In this document: one piece after another, positions 10,469 to 20,952 of the stretch
Numbering within the stretch: position 1 is the stretch's first letter
Layout of the letters: the number at the start of each line of letters is the position of its first letter
Assembly (NCBI GenBank): GCA_039583875.1
Contig: CM077157.1
Coordinates: forward strand, 73,780,346 to 73,844,345
Length of the DNA: 64,000 nucleotides
Source: Platanthera guangdongensis
Taxonomy: Eukaryota; Streptophyta; Magnoliopsida; Asparagales; Orchidaceae
Reading direction: 5' to 3'
Position numbers and translations under genes: made by a program
Notes under the pieces: model-generated
Databases searched by the model: none
Told to the model about the DNA's origin: nothing
Seen by the model: only the letters and a program-made list of their open reading frames with translations

Positions 10469-13400
10469 TGTCATAACCTTTTTAGCCTAAATCCAGAATT
10501 TCATAATTTTCCTAATTTATCTGGTAATTTATTTAATTATTCTAGTAATCCAAAAATCCAAAGTTTGAACATGATGTACCAACATCAGACAAGTAATTGC
10601 TCCACAAAATTTATGATAAATATAATATGACTATTGAACATAAAATCCAAAGTTCCTCAACTTTTCAGCAAGATTTAAGCCCCTAATTATTTAATTCAAT
10701 ATGAATACAATAAATGGAATTAAATAGAGAAGTACCTTAAAATATTATCCAAAAATTACACAAAATTTACCATGGCTATAGTATGATCATAAATCCTCAC
10801 TGACAAAGTTTCATAATATTTTAAGCTAGTTTAACCATGATTTTAGCACAATCATCCTTAGAGGCAACTTAAAGATTTAAACTGCAAGTATAAGTTAATA
10901 TCTTCCAAACACCCTACAGTAATTTCCGGAGGTTCATGATTACTCTAAGACTGCTCTACCCAAGTTTCATCCATGATCAATGAGTTTTACTAAATGTTTC
11001 TATCTCTAAACTTTTTGTGGCCTAAACTAGGGTTAGGGTTTAGAGGGGCCTACCTATACCCAAATCCCTTAAGAATTTTACCAGAGGGTTTTTGATACTC
11101 TAGTTCTCACTCTACCAAGTCTCAACTCCATACAAGGTCTTTTGACCCCTTGCCTTTCACAAGACACAAAAGCCCCTCCTTAGGGGTTGGCCTTAGGTCC
11201 TAAGGCAAATCTACTCCAATCTAACCCATCTTCCATGGGAGGGTGATAAAAGTCATGCCAAGTCAGTGTCCCCAATTTCAACCTCTATTGAGGTGATTTA
11301 GCCACTCAAAACCCAAAGTGCACTATTTGGCCTAAATAGCCTTAATATTGCAAGGCTAGGGTTGCATGATTTCAACTCAAACCATCTTTATATGAGATGA
11401 AATTTAACCACAGCCTTATGAAGACCCCAAGGACCACGCACCAAAATTTGGGAGGGTTTTGAGGTCATTAGACCTCTTAAATAATTCCTATATTATTTAT
11501 TAAATTTCTACAAAAACTTTTGCAAAAATTTTCCAAAAATTCCCAATTTTGGATATGTTCTAGGTACAGGTACGACTTACCCTCATCCAAAATTTCAAGT
11601 CATTTGGATAGATGGATTGATGGGGGCACTCAAAATAGTATCTGGTCTAACCTAGGTATAGCTCTCAACAAAATGGGTGCTGTGGTCAAACACTTACCAA
11701 AATTGGATCACATCAATTTTAGAGTAAAATAGACTTCAAGGGCTACAATTTTCATGTTGGTCATTCTTTCTAAAATAGCCCTAAGTATTTGTAATATTTA
11801 ATTTAAGAACAGCCCAGAAATGAGGCCGAAATTAATAAAACAGAAATAATTAAAGACTGATCCAGCACGGATCTTAAAGCAGAATCGTGGGGCTCCTGAT
11901 CATCTTCTTCCTCCAGCCAAGGGCTGTGATTGGCCAAACCTGGAGCCTATTCCAAGCTCATTTCCCGGCCACCCGGCCACCTCCCTGGCAGGCCACCACC
12001 TCCACCACCTTCGTTGAGGTGGGGGCTAACGCCGGGTGGTGGCACGGCCGCCGAAGGGGCGGTTTTCGGCGAACTCACGAGGTATACAAATCCATGAAAA
12101 ACTAAAATTTTCCTCACCTGATCCGGCTCAATTGTGCCCGATTTCTCTCCTAATTGATCTAGGATTCTAGCCCACGAAGAGAGGAGTAGAGGAGGACCTT
12201 CAACCGTGCTTGCCGACAGGTTTGGTGGTGGTGCACCATGGACGGATTTTGAAGCTTCGAGTGTTCTGCAACAGCACTACCAAATGGCTCAAAATCTTTA
12301 GGGAATGTGTGGAAACGACTCCTCTGGTCCTAAGAAAGCTTTTAAAACCATCAAATGGGGGAGGGAAAGGGTGTAGTATCAATGACCATTAATGTCCTTA
12401 ATGTGGAGATTTCGACCATGGTGGGTTCACCGCACCCAGCCTCTGGATAGGGCTATAAAGTCTACTAATCTTCCCCTAACTGACCAGGGAGGAAGATTCC
12501 AGCAAAAAGAGATGGCCTTTGGCCTTCCAAGCCATGAATGGCTTTCACTTCCCACTTTCTCTCTCCTCCATTAAAGGGGAAAATGGAACTTTTCTCTATC
12601 CTACTCACCATGGCCGAATTTGATCATATCTCTAGCCTAATGGCATCCCACTAACTCATATTAGTGATAAAAATGAGGTTAGCCCAAGTGGGGGAAATGG
12701 TTTTGAGCTTGGGTTAGCCCATTTAGGCTAATTTGACCTAACAATATAATAGAGTTGACCTTGGTCAACATGACCATTTGGGTTGACCCCAATGGGTCCA
12801 TGGTGACCCATTGGACTCACTTAAGGTCTAGGAAGACTTGAGTAGGGTTGGTTGGGCATCTTGGGGGTCACTTGACCCTTAGTTAGGGCACTTTGACCCT
12901 TTTTGAAGCTAGGGTTGACTTTGGTCAACTTAGCCTCTTTGGTTGACCCAAATGGGTCCATGTTGACCCATTGACCTCCCATAAGATCTTGGAAGGGTTG
13001 GCTAGGGTTGTCTTGGCACTTTGGAGGTCACCTGCCCTTAGGAGGGGTACTTTGACCAAATTAGGGGCTATAGTTGACCTTGGTCAACCTAGACTCTTGA
13101 GTTGACCACAATGGGTCCTTGGTGACCCATTGACCTCACTTTAGGGTTAGGAGGGCATGGGTAGGGTCCACATGGCTAGGGGAAGGTCAATTGACCCTAA
13201 GTAGGCTAGTTTGACCCATTCAGGGTTAGGGTCGACTTAGGTCAACTTATCCACTTTGACTGCCCACAGGGGTCCTTAGTGGCCCTATGGACTCCCCAAG
13301 GTGTTTGGGGTGTTGTGGTAGGGTCCTGGGATCAAGGTGTAGCCCTAGAGTAGTACCTTACGTCTAAATGTTGAGGCTGAGCTATAGGTAGACCAAGGTG

Positions 13401-13511
13401 ATTTTCACCTTGGCATTGTTCACTTGGTCCTTTGAGCTTCTGGTGGTTTTATCATGACCTAGTCATGACAAAATAAAGTCCTAAGGGTCTAGTTATTTAA
13501 TGGATGTTACA
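10469..13511 (-). repeat. B 3' LTR (about 3.0 kb)
   Basis: Read on the minus strand it starts TGTAACATCC just after a short purine run (ATTGGGATT) downstream of the pol stop, and it ends GGTTATGACA. The ATGACA end followed by a primer site is what element E shows, which supports this boundary. No partner LTR is present, so the left edge is inferred from the terminal bases only. The LTR contains the 160-bp tandem repeat at 12754-13390. Confidence 0.65.
12754..13390. repeat. Four-copy tandem repeat of about 160 bp with TTGACC/GGTCAA
   Basis: Units begin at 12754, 12914, 13073 and 13231 (periods 160, 159, 158). Each starts with a GTTGACC-TT-GGTCAAC-like inverted repeat, followed by GGTTGACC, AATGGGTCC and GTGACCCATTG blocks. 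The fourth unit is the most diverged. The unit is rich in TGACC/GGTCA inverted pairs. It lies near the start of the minus-strand LTR. Confidence 0.9.
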
Positions 13512-13609
13512 AATCCCAATATATATATAAAAAAAATTTTTCACCGAAATTAAGGTTGAGCCTACGGGGGTTTCTACAGAATAAATAAAACTTGTAATAT
13601 CCCTAAGGT

Positions 13610-16600
13610 TTAAGGTATACCTGACTCGAAGAGCTCCGGGTACTTTTGCTGCATCCAGTCCTGTGGCTCCCATGTATGCTCCTCCTGCGCATGGTTTCTC
13701 CACAGAACCTTGACTAGCGGGACCTTCTTATGTCGCAAGACCCGCACTACCGTGTCGTCGATCCTGATCGGCTCCAAGCTGACTGATCGATCTGAGGCCA
13801 CCGGACCGTCGGTTGTGGAAATCAGGTGCTCAGGGCATAATAGAGCCCTCCGTAGTGAAGAGACGTGGAAGACGTCATGCAATCCCGCTAACTCCGGCGG
13901 TATCTCCAGTCTATAAATCAAGGGTCCGATTTGCTCCAGGATCCTATAGGGCCCCATATATCTCGGACTGAGCTTCTTCCGCCCGCGAACCCGCGAGACC
14001 CCATGAATCGGCCATATATTTAAGAAGACCCGATCTCCCACCTGGAACTCCACCTGACGATGCCTCGCATCGTAATATTTGTCCTGCCTACTCTGGGCTT
14101 CCAGCATCCTGTCCCGGATCAACCTAACCTGAACATCAGTATCCTCCACAAACTCCGAGTCGAGTGCCCGAGGATCTTCATCTTGAATACATGATAGTGG
14201 GGTACTGCACCTCCGTCCATACAACACCTCATAAGGGGCCATGCCTATACTGGACTGATGGTTGTTGTTGTACGAAAACTCGATCAATGGCAGCAATCTC
14301 TCCCAAGGCTCGTCGCGGTCCAAGATACATAGGCGCGGAACATCTTCTAAGGTACGGTTGGAGCGCTCTGTCTGTCCATCGGTTTGAGGGTGAAAAGTCA
14401 TGCTAAATGTCAACCGAGAACCCTGACGGGCCTGAACTGTCCTCCACTCCTTGGATGTAAACCGCCCATCCCGATCTGAAACGATATTCCTGGGTACCCC
14501 ATGATAGCGCGCAAACTGCTCGATGAACCTCAACACTAATACCCTGACCGGAGAGTCCTTCGCCACTGGAATAAATCTGGCCACCTTCGTTAGCCTATCA
14601 ACTACCACCCAGATCGAGTCATTCCCCGCATGAGACCGGGGTAGCCCTTGTATGAAATCCATGGCTATATCCTCAGACTTCCACTACGGCACCAGAAGTG
14701 GCTGTAGTAAACCGGTCGGATTCCTGCATTCAGCCTTTATGAATTGGAAAGCCTCGCAATGTGTCACAAAATGCATGATGTCCTTCTTCATGCCTGGCCA
14801 GAACATCGTCCTCTTCAAATCTGCTGCCATCTTGGTGATCTCCGGGTGCACCGAGTATCTGCTGCAATATGCCTCAATCATGATGTCCTCCCGAATCTGG
14901 CCTACTGCCGGTATGTAGACCCTGCCTTTGAAACATAAGAGTCCATCCCTCAAGGAGTAATCCCCTGCTGTGCCTTCCTCCAAGGCGCTAAATATCGGCT
15001 CCGCTCTCACATTCAGCCTCTGCCCGTCTCGGATGCGGTCCTGAATGTCATCGGGGGCAGTCATCGACATCAGGTACTCCGTATAAAGCTCCGGGTCATC
15101 CTAGGACACTATTGATATCTGCATCCTCTTGAACGACTCTACCAACTCCAAGGCCATCAGCTGCGGGCCTACTCTTGACATACTCTCTCTCCGGCTGAGA
15201 GCATCTGCAACCACGTTTGCCTTCCCGGGATGGTAGTGCATGGTGTATTTGTAGTTTGACAGAAACTCCACCCAGCATCTCTGCCTGATGTTCAGCTCCT
15301 TCTGCGTGTCTACGTACTTCAAGTTTTTGTGGCCTGAGAATATATCACAGTGGACCCCATAAAGGTAGTGTAGCCAAAACTTTAGAGCAAATATAACTGC
15401 CCCCATCTCCAAGTCATGCACCGGGTAGTTCTGCTCATGTTTCTTCAGCTGATGGGAGGCGTAGGATATCACGTTCCCATTTTGCATCAGGATGACACCC
15501 ATTCCCTGATAAGAAGCATCCGTGTACACCTGGAATCCTTCCTTCCCTGATGGAAGAGCAAGGATAGGGGCCGAGGTAAGCCGATCTTTCAGCTCCAGAA
15601 AGGCAGACTCGCACTGTGACGTCCAAATAAAAGGAGACTCTTTCTTTGTCAGGGACGTAAGAGGGAGAGCAATCTGAGAGAACCCCTCTACAAACTTCTG
15701 GTAATAACCGGCAAGTCCTAGGAAACTCCGAACATCCGTGGCCGTTTTCAGCGGTGGGCAATCTCACACTGCCTGGACCTTCGCCGGATTTACTGCCAAA
15801 CCCGCTCCACTAATAACATGGCCCAAAAAGGCCACCTCCTTTAACCAGAATTGACACTTGCTGAACTTAGCATACATCCTATGCTCTCGGAGCTTCTCCA
15901 ACGTCAAGGCCAGATACCTCGAGTGCTCCTCTTCGGTCCTCGAGTAAATAAGGATGTCGTCAATGAATAAAATAATGAAGACATCCAGGTACTCTTCGAA
16001 CACCTGGTTCATCAAGGCCATGAACGCGGAGGGTTCATTCGTGAGCCCGAAGGGCATCATGGTAAACTCGTACAATCCATATCTACTACTGAAGGCCGTC
16101 TTTGGGATGTCCTCCTCCTGAATGCGTAGCTGATAGTACCCCAATCTCAGGTTCAGCTTTGAGGACCAATGAGCTCCCTCCAGCTGATAAAATAGATCGT
16201 CTATCCTTGTTAATGGATACGTATTCCGGACCTTCAGCCTGTTCAGGGCCCGGTAATCGATACACAGCCGAAAGGTCCCGTCCTTTTTGACGAAGAGTAC
16301 CAGAGCTCCCCACGGGGAAGAGCTAGGCCGGACGAACCCGGCTTCCACTAACTCTTGAAGCTGGCTTCGAAATTCCACCAGCTCTTTCGGGGCCATTCAG
16401 TATGGTGCCCTGGATACCGGCTTAGCCCCCGACACGAGTTGAATTTGAAAGTCCTTCTCCTGGTGTGGGGGTTGCCTTGGTAGCTTCTCTGAAAATACAT
16501 CGGCAAAGTCCCGCACCACTGGAATATCTGATATAGAATCCTTGGCCATGACCATCTCGAAGAGGACCTAATAAACTTCATCTCCCTGTAGGTGGGCCTT

Positions 16601-16777
16601 GACGGCCTGCACAGACGATAAAAATAACAGGTGGGCTGGTGTAATACCTTCAATAACAATAGAGGAGTCCCCGTGCCTCACGGTGATCCTCTTCGCCAAG
16701 CAGTCAATCTGGGCATGGTTCCAGTGTAACCACGTCATGCCCAGTATGAGATCATAGTCCGGCATCCTAAGGATTGT
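13610..16777 (-). pseudogene. pol: B pol: protease end, RT, RNase H, integrase, chromodomain
   Basis: One minus-strand frame runs to the stop at 13610, broken only by nonsense codons at 16568-16570, 16397-16399, 15764-15766, 15101-15103 and 14684-14686. Visible parts: end of protease (DLILGMTW, next to 16765); RT with FIDDILIYS (about 15945-15967); RNase H ([10 protein letters not shown], about 15500-15530); integrase (GLPRSHAGNDSIWVVVDRLT, SDRDGRFTS, HPQTDGQTERSN); chromodomain at the C-terminus (VLWRNHAQEEHTWEP). In RT motif A the catalytic Asp is replaced by Asn (codon 16151-16153), so even the uninterrupted domain would be inactive. Chromodomains guide integration to marked chromatin. The upstream end is cut by element C. 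Confidence 0.92.
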
Positions 16778-16974
16778 TGTTGGATCCCTAGTAAGATTTG
16801 GGCTAGGTTCACTAAGTTATGATCAAATGACCAACAATGTATAGCCAGGGTCATGGTTGTGTCCTAGAGTCTAGGCCAAGTCCTTAGAAGCAACACTGCA
16901 TGGACCAGCTATCAACAAGACTGCCAGAGACTCAAGATTTATAGTTTTTCTAAAGACCAAGTAAAATGAGTTCG

Positions 16975-17650
16975 ACGTTCGTCAAACTCAGGTTGGGGAC
17001 GATAGTCATTTGCTCAGCTCGATGATCTCAGAGTAAATTTTCTGAGCTGAGCGCGACGAACAACTTGGTACTCAGTCGACGACAACTTTGAACACTATAA
17101 TTCAACACTTCAAGATCAAAAACATCTCTTTATTCTAACTCCAGAGTCAAACTTTGGTCGACGAACTTGATTCTCAGCTCGACGAAAACTGTGACCACAA
17201 TAGCTAGAGTTATCCAGCAGCAGTTAAGTGGAACTCAGCTCGACAAAACCAATTTTATTAGGTCGACGAATTCTGGGGGATACTTCAAAAACTTCATAAA
17301 CACCTTCATTCAGAAGCATCTGAAATTATTCCAAGTCCAGAATCATCTCCAGTCGACGAAGTTACAATCTCAGCTCGACGAACTTGAGACAAAGAATAAG
17401 CCAGTCTGGATAATGCAGTTTTCTGCTTTAGGGAGCTCGACGCGAGATCTTGGAACTCAGCTCGACGACGATAGCCAAGTGAGTCCAGCATCTGAACACG
17501 TCGACGAACTCTGCGACGTAAGCAACTCAGCTCATCGACGCGAACTGTGGACTGAGCAGCTCGCGTTACACTCAGCTGCGACTTGAGACTTACCTGACAT
17601 CTATCAGTTCGACGACCACAAATCCAGACTTAGTCATCGACGATCCATCC
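16975..17650 (+). repeat. TCGACGAA / TTCGTCGA motif array in C 5' LTR
   Basis: About twenty copies of a short motif, typically CAGCTCGACGAACT or GGTCGACGAA, are spread over U3 upstream of the TATA box. Several sit in a CTCAGCTCGACGAACT context. The same motif recurs inside the coding part at 20480-20745, after pol at 24130-24420, and in the 3' LTR. Confidence 0.9.
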
Positions 17651-17905
17651 TTCTGTGACTCCATTACTTATTCTTTTTCATTATTTTCCTTCTTGCCCTG
17701 AGCAATAATTCCTGAGTAATTAGTGCTCTAATATTCTCTGAATATAACCGTTAGAAGAGCATTGATTATGGTATTCTCCAGGATTATTGCCTGCCATTTT
17801 TACATGGGACAGTTGGGGAAAAAATTCAATGCTATTTATTCTCTAGGCCATCAGCATTGATTACAAAAGATTTCAAAAATTCGAAAGACCATTTTTGACA
17901 GGAAA

Positions 17906-17912
17906 TATAAAA
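17906..17912 (+). promoter_or_regulatory. TATA box in C 5' LTR
   Basis: TATAAAA lies in GGAAATATAAAAGAGATT, just downstream of the motif array. The 3' LTR has the same box near 54733. It is the probable core promoter. Confidence 0.65.
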
Positions 17913-18711
17913 GAGATTTTCTCTCTTCTTACTGTATGTGTGAGATAGACAGAATATAGAGGAACAAGGGAGATAGACACACAGAAAAATACAATCAGTC
18001 TGCTCTCATTTTCTTACACAAGATTTTTGATACAGAAGAAGCCCTAGAGCAGAACATCAGTCACTTCTGAAGAAGAAGAACAATCAATCAAATATCAAGA
18101 GTCTTCCTTCTTCATCTTTGCAGGACACTTCAAAGGACAACAAGAAATCCATCTGTCAAAGAAGTTCCTGGAGATTCCTCTGGTCAAGGCTGCAGATTGA
18201 AGGCCTACTCACCCTGAGCAAAGCTTCCCAGCCTGAACCCTTTTACATCTCAGGGGGAGCTTTGACAACATCATTGAATCCACATAGTCTTCTCATTATG
18301 ATTGAGAAAAGAAGACTTTCATCACTCTCTCATCCCCACGTCTGTACAGGGTTTTAATTCCCTTCGAAATTATACTGGTTCACAAGTCTCCTTCCAAAAG
18401 ATTTGATGTTTGGTTTTTGAGCACCTGATCAAAAACTCATTGGTGTCAGGAACCTGATCAAAAATCTGAGTGGATTCCTACCAGGGTGGTACAAGAGTGG
18501 ATGTACCCAAGTTTAGGGGAACCACTATAAATCCTTGTGATGTCTGGATTGCTCTTTTTCTTTTGTTTTTGTGCTGTGATTGTTTGTTAGGATTGTTGTT
18601 TTATTTTGTTCTTGCACTAGATTAAATTAGAAGAAAATTTTATAAACCCTGAATACTCGATTCACCCCCCCTCCCTCTAGAGTATTCCTGATCTAACAGC
18701 TCACTTTCAAT

Positions 18712-18722
18712 TGGTATCAGAG
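18712..18722 (+). other. C primer-binding site
   Basis: TGGTATCAGAG, two bases after the LTR end, is complementary to the 3' end of plant initiator Met tRNA and primes minus-strand cDNA synthesis. Confidence 0.9.
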
Positions 18723-18818
18723 GAGGTTCCTTTGGTTGTACAAGCTAACCCTTGAACCAAAGATCCTTTGTTAGATCTAAATTTTATTTTTATTTCCAGT
18801 TAGATTATATACACAACA

Positions 18819-20424
18819 ATGACACAAAATAAAGACTATGCAGGCACTAGACCTCCAGTTTACAACCTAAATAGGTTTGCCATTTGGAAGGCAAGAATCA
18901 AATTGTATATGAACTCTATTGATGAAGATATCTACAAATACATCTTGACAGGTCCTCCTCAAGCCACTACTTCTACATATACAGCAACATCCTCAAGCAC
19001 AAATGCAGTTCCACCACCTGATTGGAATAAGGCTCAGAAGAAGGCCAAGGTTGCTGATGCCAAGATAATGAACATACTCGCACAGACTACGTCAGATGAG
19101 ATCTTCCAAAAGGTTGCTGAATGCACTTCAGCTAAAGCCATCTGGGATTCCCTAAACCAAATGGTGGCTGGATCAGCAGATGAAAGGAAAGATAGAAGAC
19201 CAAACCTCATCACACAATATGAAAACTTCAAAAAGGATGAAGCAGAAACAGTTGAAGTGATGTACAATAGGCTTAGCTCCATCATCAGTGAGCTAAGGAC
19301 CTTAAATAAAGAAACCACCTTGACTGAAGTAAATGACAAGATCCTTATGTGCTTCCCAAGCTCATGGGATTCAAGGATCTGGCCCATCAAGGAGGCCAGA
19401 AGCCTAAATGAGATCTCCACTGAATCTCTTTTAGGCAATTTAAAGTCCTATGAAGAGATGATTAAGTCCAGGGAGGCAGCTGAGCAAAGAACACCTCCTC
19501 CTTCTAGAAAAAAAACAAAGCGTGGCATTCAAGGCTGCTGATGAGACAGAGACTCCCTCAACAAATGAAGAACTGATGAGTTTATTTGCCAAAAGATTCT
19601 ACAAAATGGAAAGAAAAGATTTCAACAGGAAGTCATCAAGGCAGGATGACAAGCCTAGATATAATAAGACACCAACCAATGAAGTTGTTTGTTTTGGATG
19701 CAGGAAGCCTGGGCACTTCATCTCTGAGTGTCCAAAGAATCAGAAGAAGGACCAAAGAAGAGAAAAAGATACCAGGAAATAGCACAACAACAGACCTTCT
19801 TTCAGTAAATACAAGAAGAAGGAGAAGGGTTTTGTGGCTGAAACCTGGAGTGAGACTGAAGAAGAATCAACATCTTCTAGCTTTAGTGAAGATGAGGAAG
19901 AGGCAAGGGCCAAGGAGGTTTGCCTCATGGCAATTGATGCTTCCAGGAGCCATTTAGAAGAAGAGGACTCAGACAATGAAGCAGTTTTAGATTCTGAAGC
20001 TGACAAGGTATTGTCTTCTTTTGATTATAGTTCTGATTCCTTTAAATTTGAATTTAAAACAATGTGTATAGATTTGATTAATTCAGAAAAGGAGATTAAA
20101 ACACTTAGGAAGAAAGTAGGAATTTTAGAAAATGTAAACTCTGAAAATAATAGATTAAAAGATGAACTGTGTTTAGCTAATGAACAAATCATAATGTTGA
20201 AGACTAAGCTTAGTAAGGCTAAACAACTTGAGGAAACTCTTAATGGAAGAAGCCTCAAGCTGATGGACATCACAAGCACTGTTAATTCCAGACTTAATGG
20301 CAAACTAGGCTTGGGTGCTTCATCAAATTTGCCCCCTATTCTCAAGAAGAACATCCTGACTACCCCCATCAAATTTGTCTCTGCTAAGTGGAAAGAAAAG
20401 ATAAACAATAAACAAACAATATAA
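18819..20424 (+). pseudogene. gag: C gag
   Basis: The ATG at 18819 follows the primer site by about 100 bp. The N-terminal region (NRFAIWKARIKLYMNSIDED; later AKAIWDSLNQM and LMCFPSSWD) is typical copia/Sirevirus capsid. A frameshift lies at an A8 run at about 19507. The next frame carries one CCHC knuckle, CFGCRKPGHFISEC (about 19691-19732), then a TAG at 19780-19782, an acidic Ser/Glu stretch, a leucine-rich coiled-coil-like stretch (20040-20240) and a TAA at 20422-20424. The same frame continues past this stop through the motif array toward pol. Gag forms the virus-like particle. Confidence 0.88.
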
Positions 20425-20479
20425 AATATTCCCAAATTAATAGGTCAGAAAACCAAAAATCAGAAAACTATTAAAAACA

Positions 20480-20745
20480 AGGTTCAGCAGAATTCGTCGA
20501 ACTTATATCGACGAAATGCAGCCAGTTCATCGAACCCCACTCGAGGAACGCTGAACGCAAACTATAGTTATAATTATTCGTCTAACTGCGATCGACGAAC
20601 TCTGTATGGTTTGTCGAGCAGAGGTCGACGAACGTGGGGCACAGAAAATTAATACATTAATTCTCTGGGCAGAGATCGATGATCTCACCCCAATTCGTCG
20701 AACTCTGATCGACGAACTCACAGAAATTCGTCGAACCCAGAAAGA
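20480..20745 (+). repeat. TCGACGAA / TTCGTCGA array between C gag and pol
   Basis: About ten copies of the C-family motif in both orientations (ATTCGTCGAAC, TCGACGAACTC) lie between the Gag stop and the protease. Read in the gag-pol frame they encode repeated NSSN and DRRT strings, with stops at about 20648 and 20680. This is a Gag tail that has absorbed the motif, or untranslated (perhaps intronic) sequence. From here to 20943 there is an AT-rich stretch with no domain. Confidence 0.85.
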
Positions 20746-20952
20746 CTTAACCAAAACTTTAATTATAACATAAACTTAAATAATTCTAGGAAGGCTTTCA
20801 ATCTACTAGCTGATTGGGTTATACCACCTAGGAGATATCACCCTCTAGGATATAAATCCCAACCTTAATTTTCTGTAATTTCTATCTTTTCATTTAAGCA
20901 AAACAAAGGACCCAAGGTAACCTGGGTGAAGAACAATTACTTGGTTTCACTG

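Larger units (their letters stand above)
10469..16777 (-). mobile_element. Chromovirus (Ty3/gypsy) element B, 3' part
   Basis: The minus-strand order is protease remnant, RT, RNase H, integrase, chromodomain and 3' LTR, which is the gypsy order. A C-terminal chromodomain and a 3.0 kb LTR suggest the Tekay/Del branch of chromoviruses. Element C (16778-55530) is inserted in the protease region; the frame resumes at 55531 on the far side. The 5' LTR and gag are not found in the window. Confidence 0.88.
16778..18709 (+). repeat. C 5' LTR (1932 bp)
   Basis: The LTR is bounded by TG...CA and followed after two bases by the primer site. It contains a TCGACGAA motif array, a TATAAAA box at 17906-17912, and a C-rich TTCACCCCCCCTC block near the end. 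A CAGGGGGAGCT run near 18250 resembles a polypurine tract. It differs from the 3' LTR by substitutions and by length (1932 against 1728 bp), the largest differences being in the motif array at about 17400-17600. Confidence 0.92.

Noticed and set aside
17167..17586. 139-codon open frame in the C 5' LTR
   Set aside because: It lies wholly in the TCGACGAA array of U3 and is not open in the 3' LTR copy.
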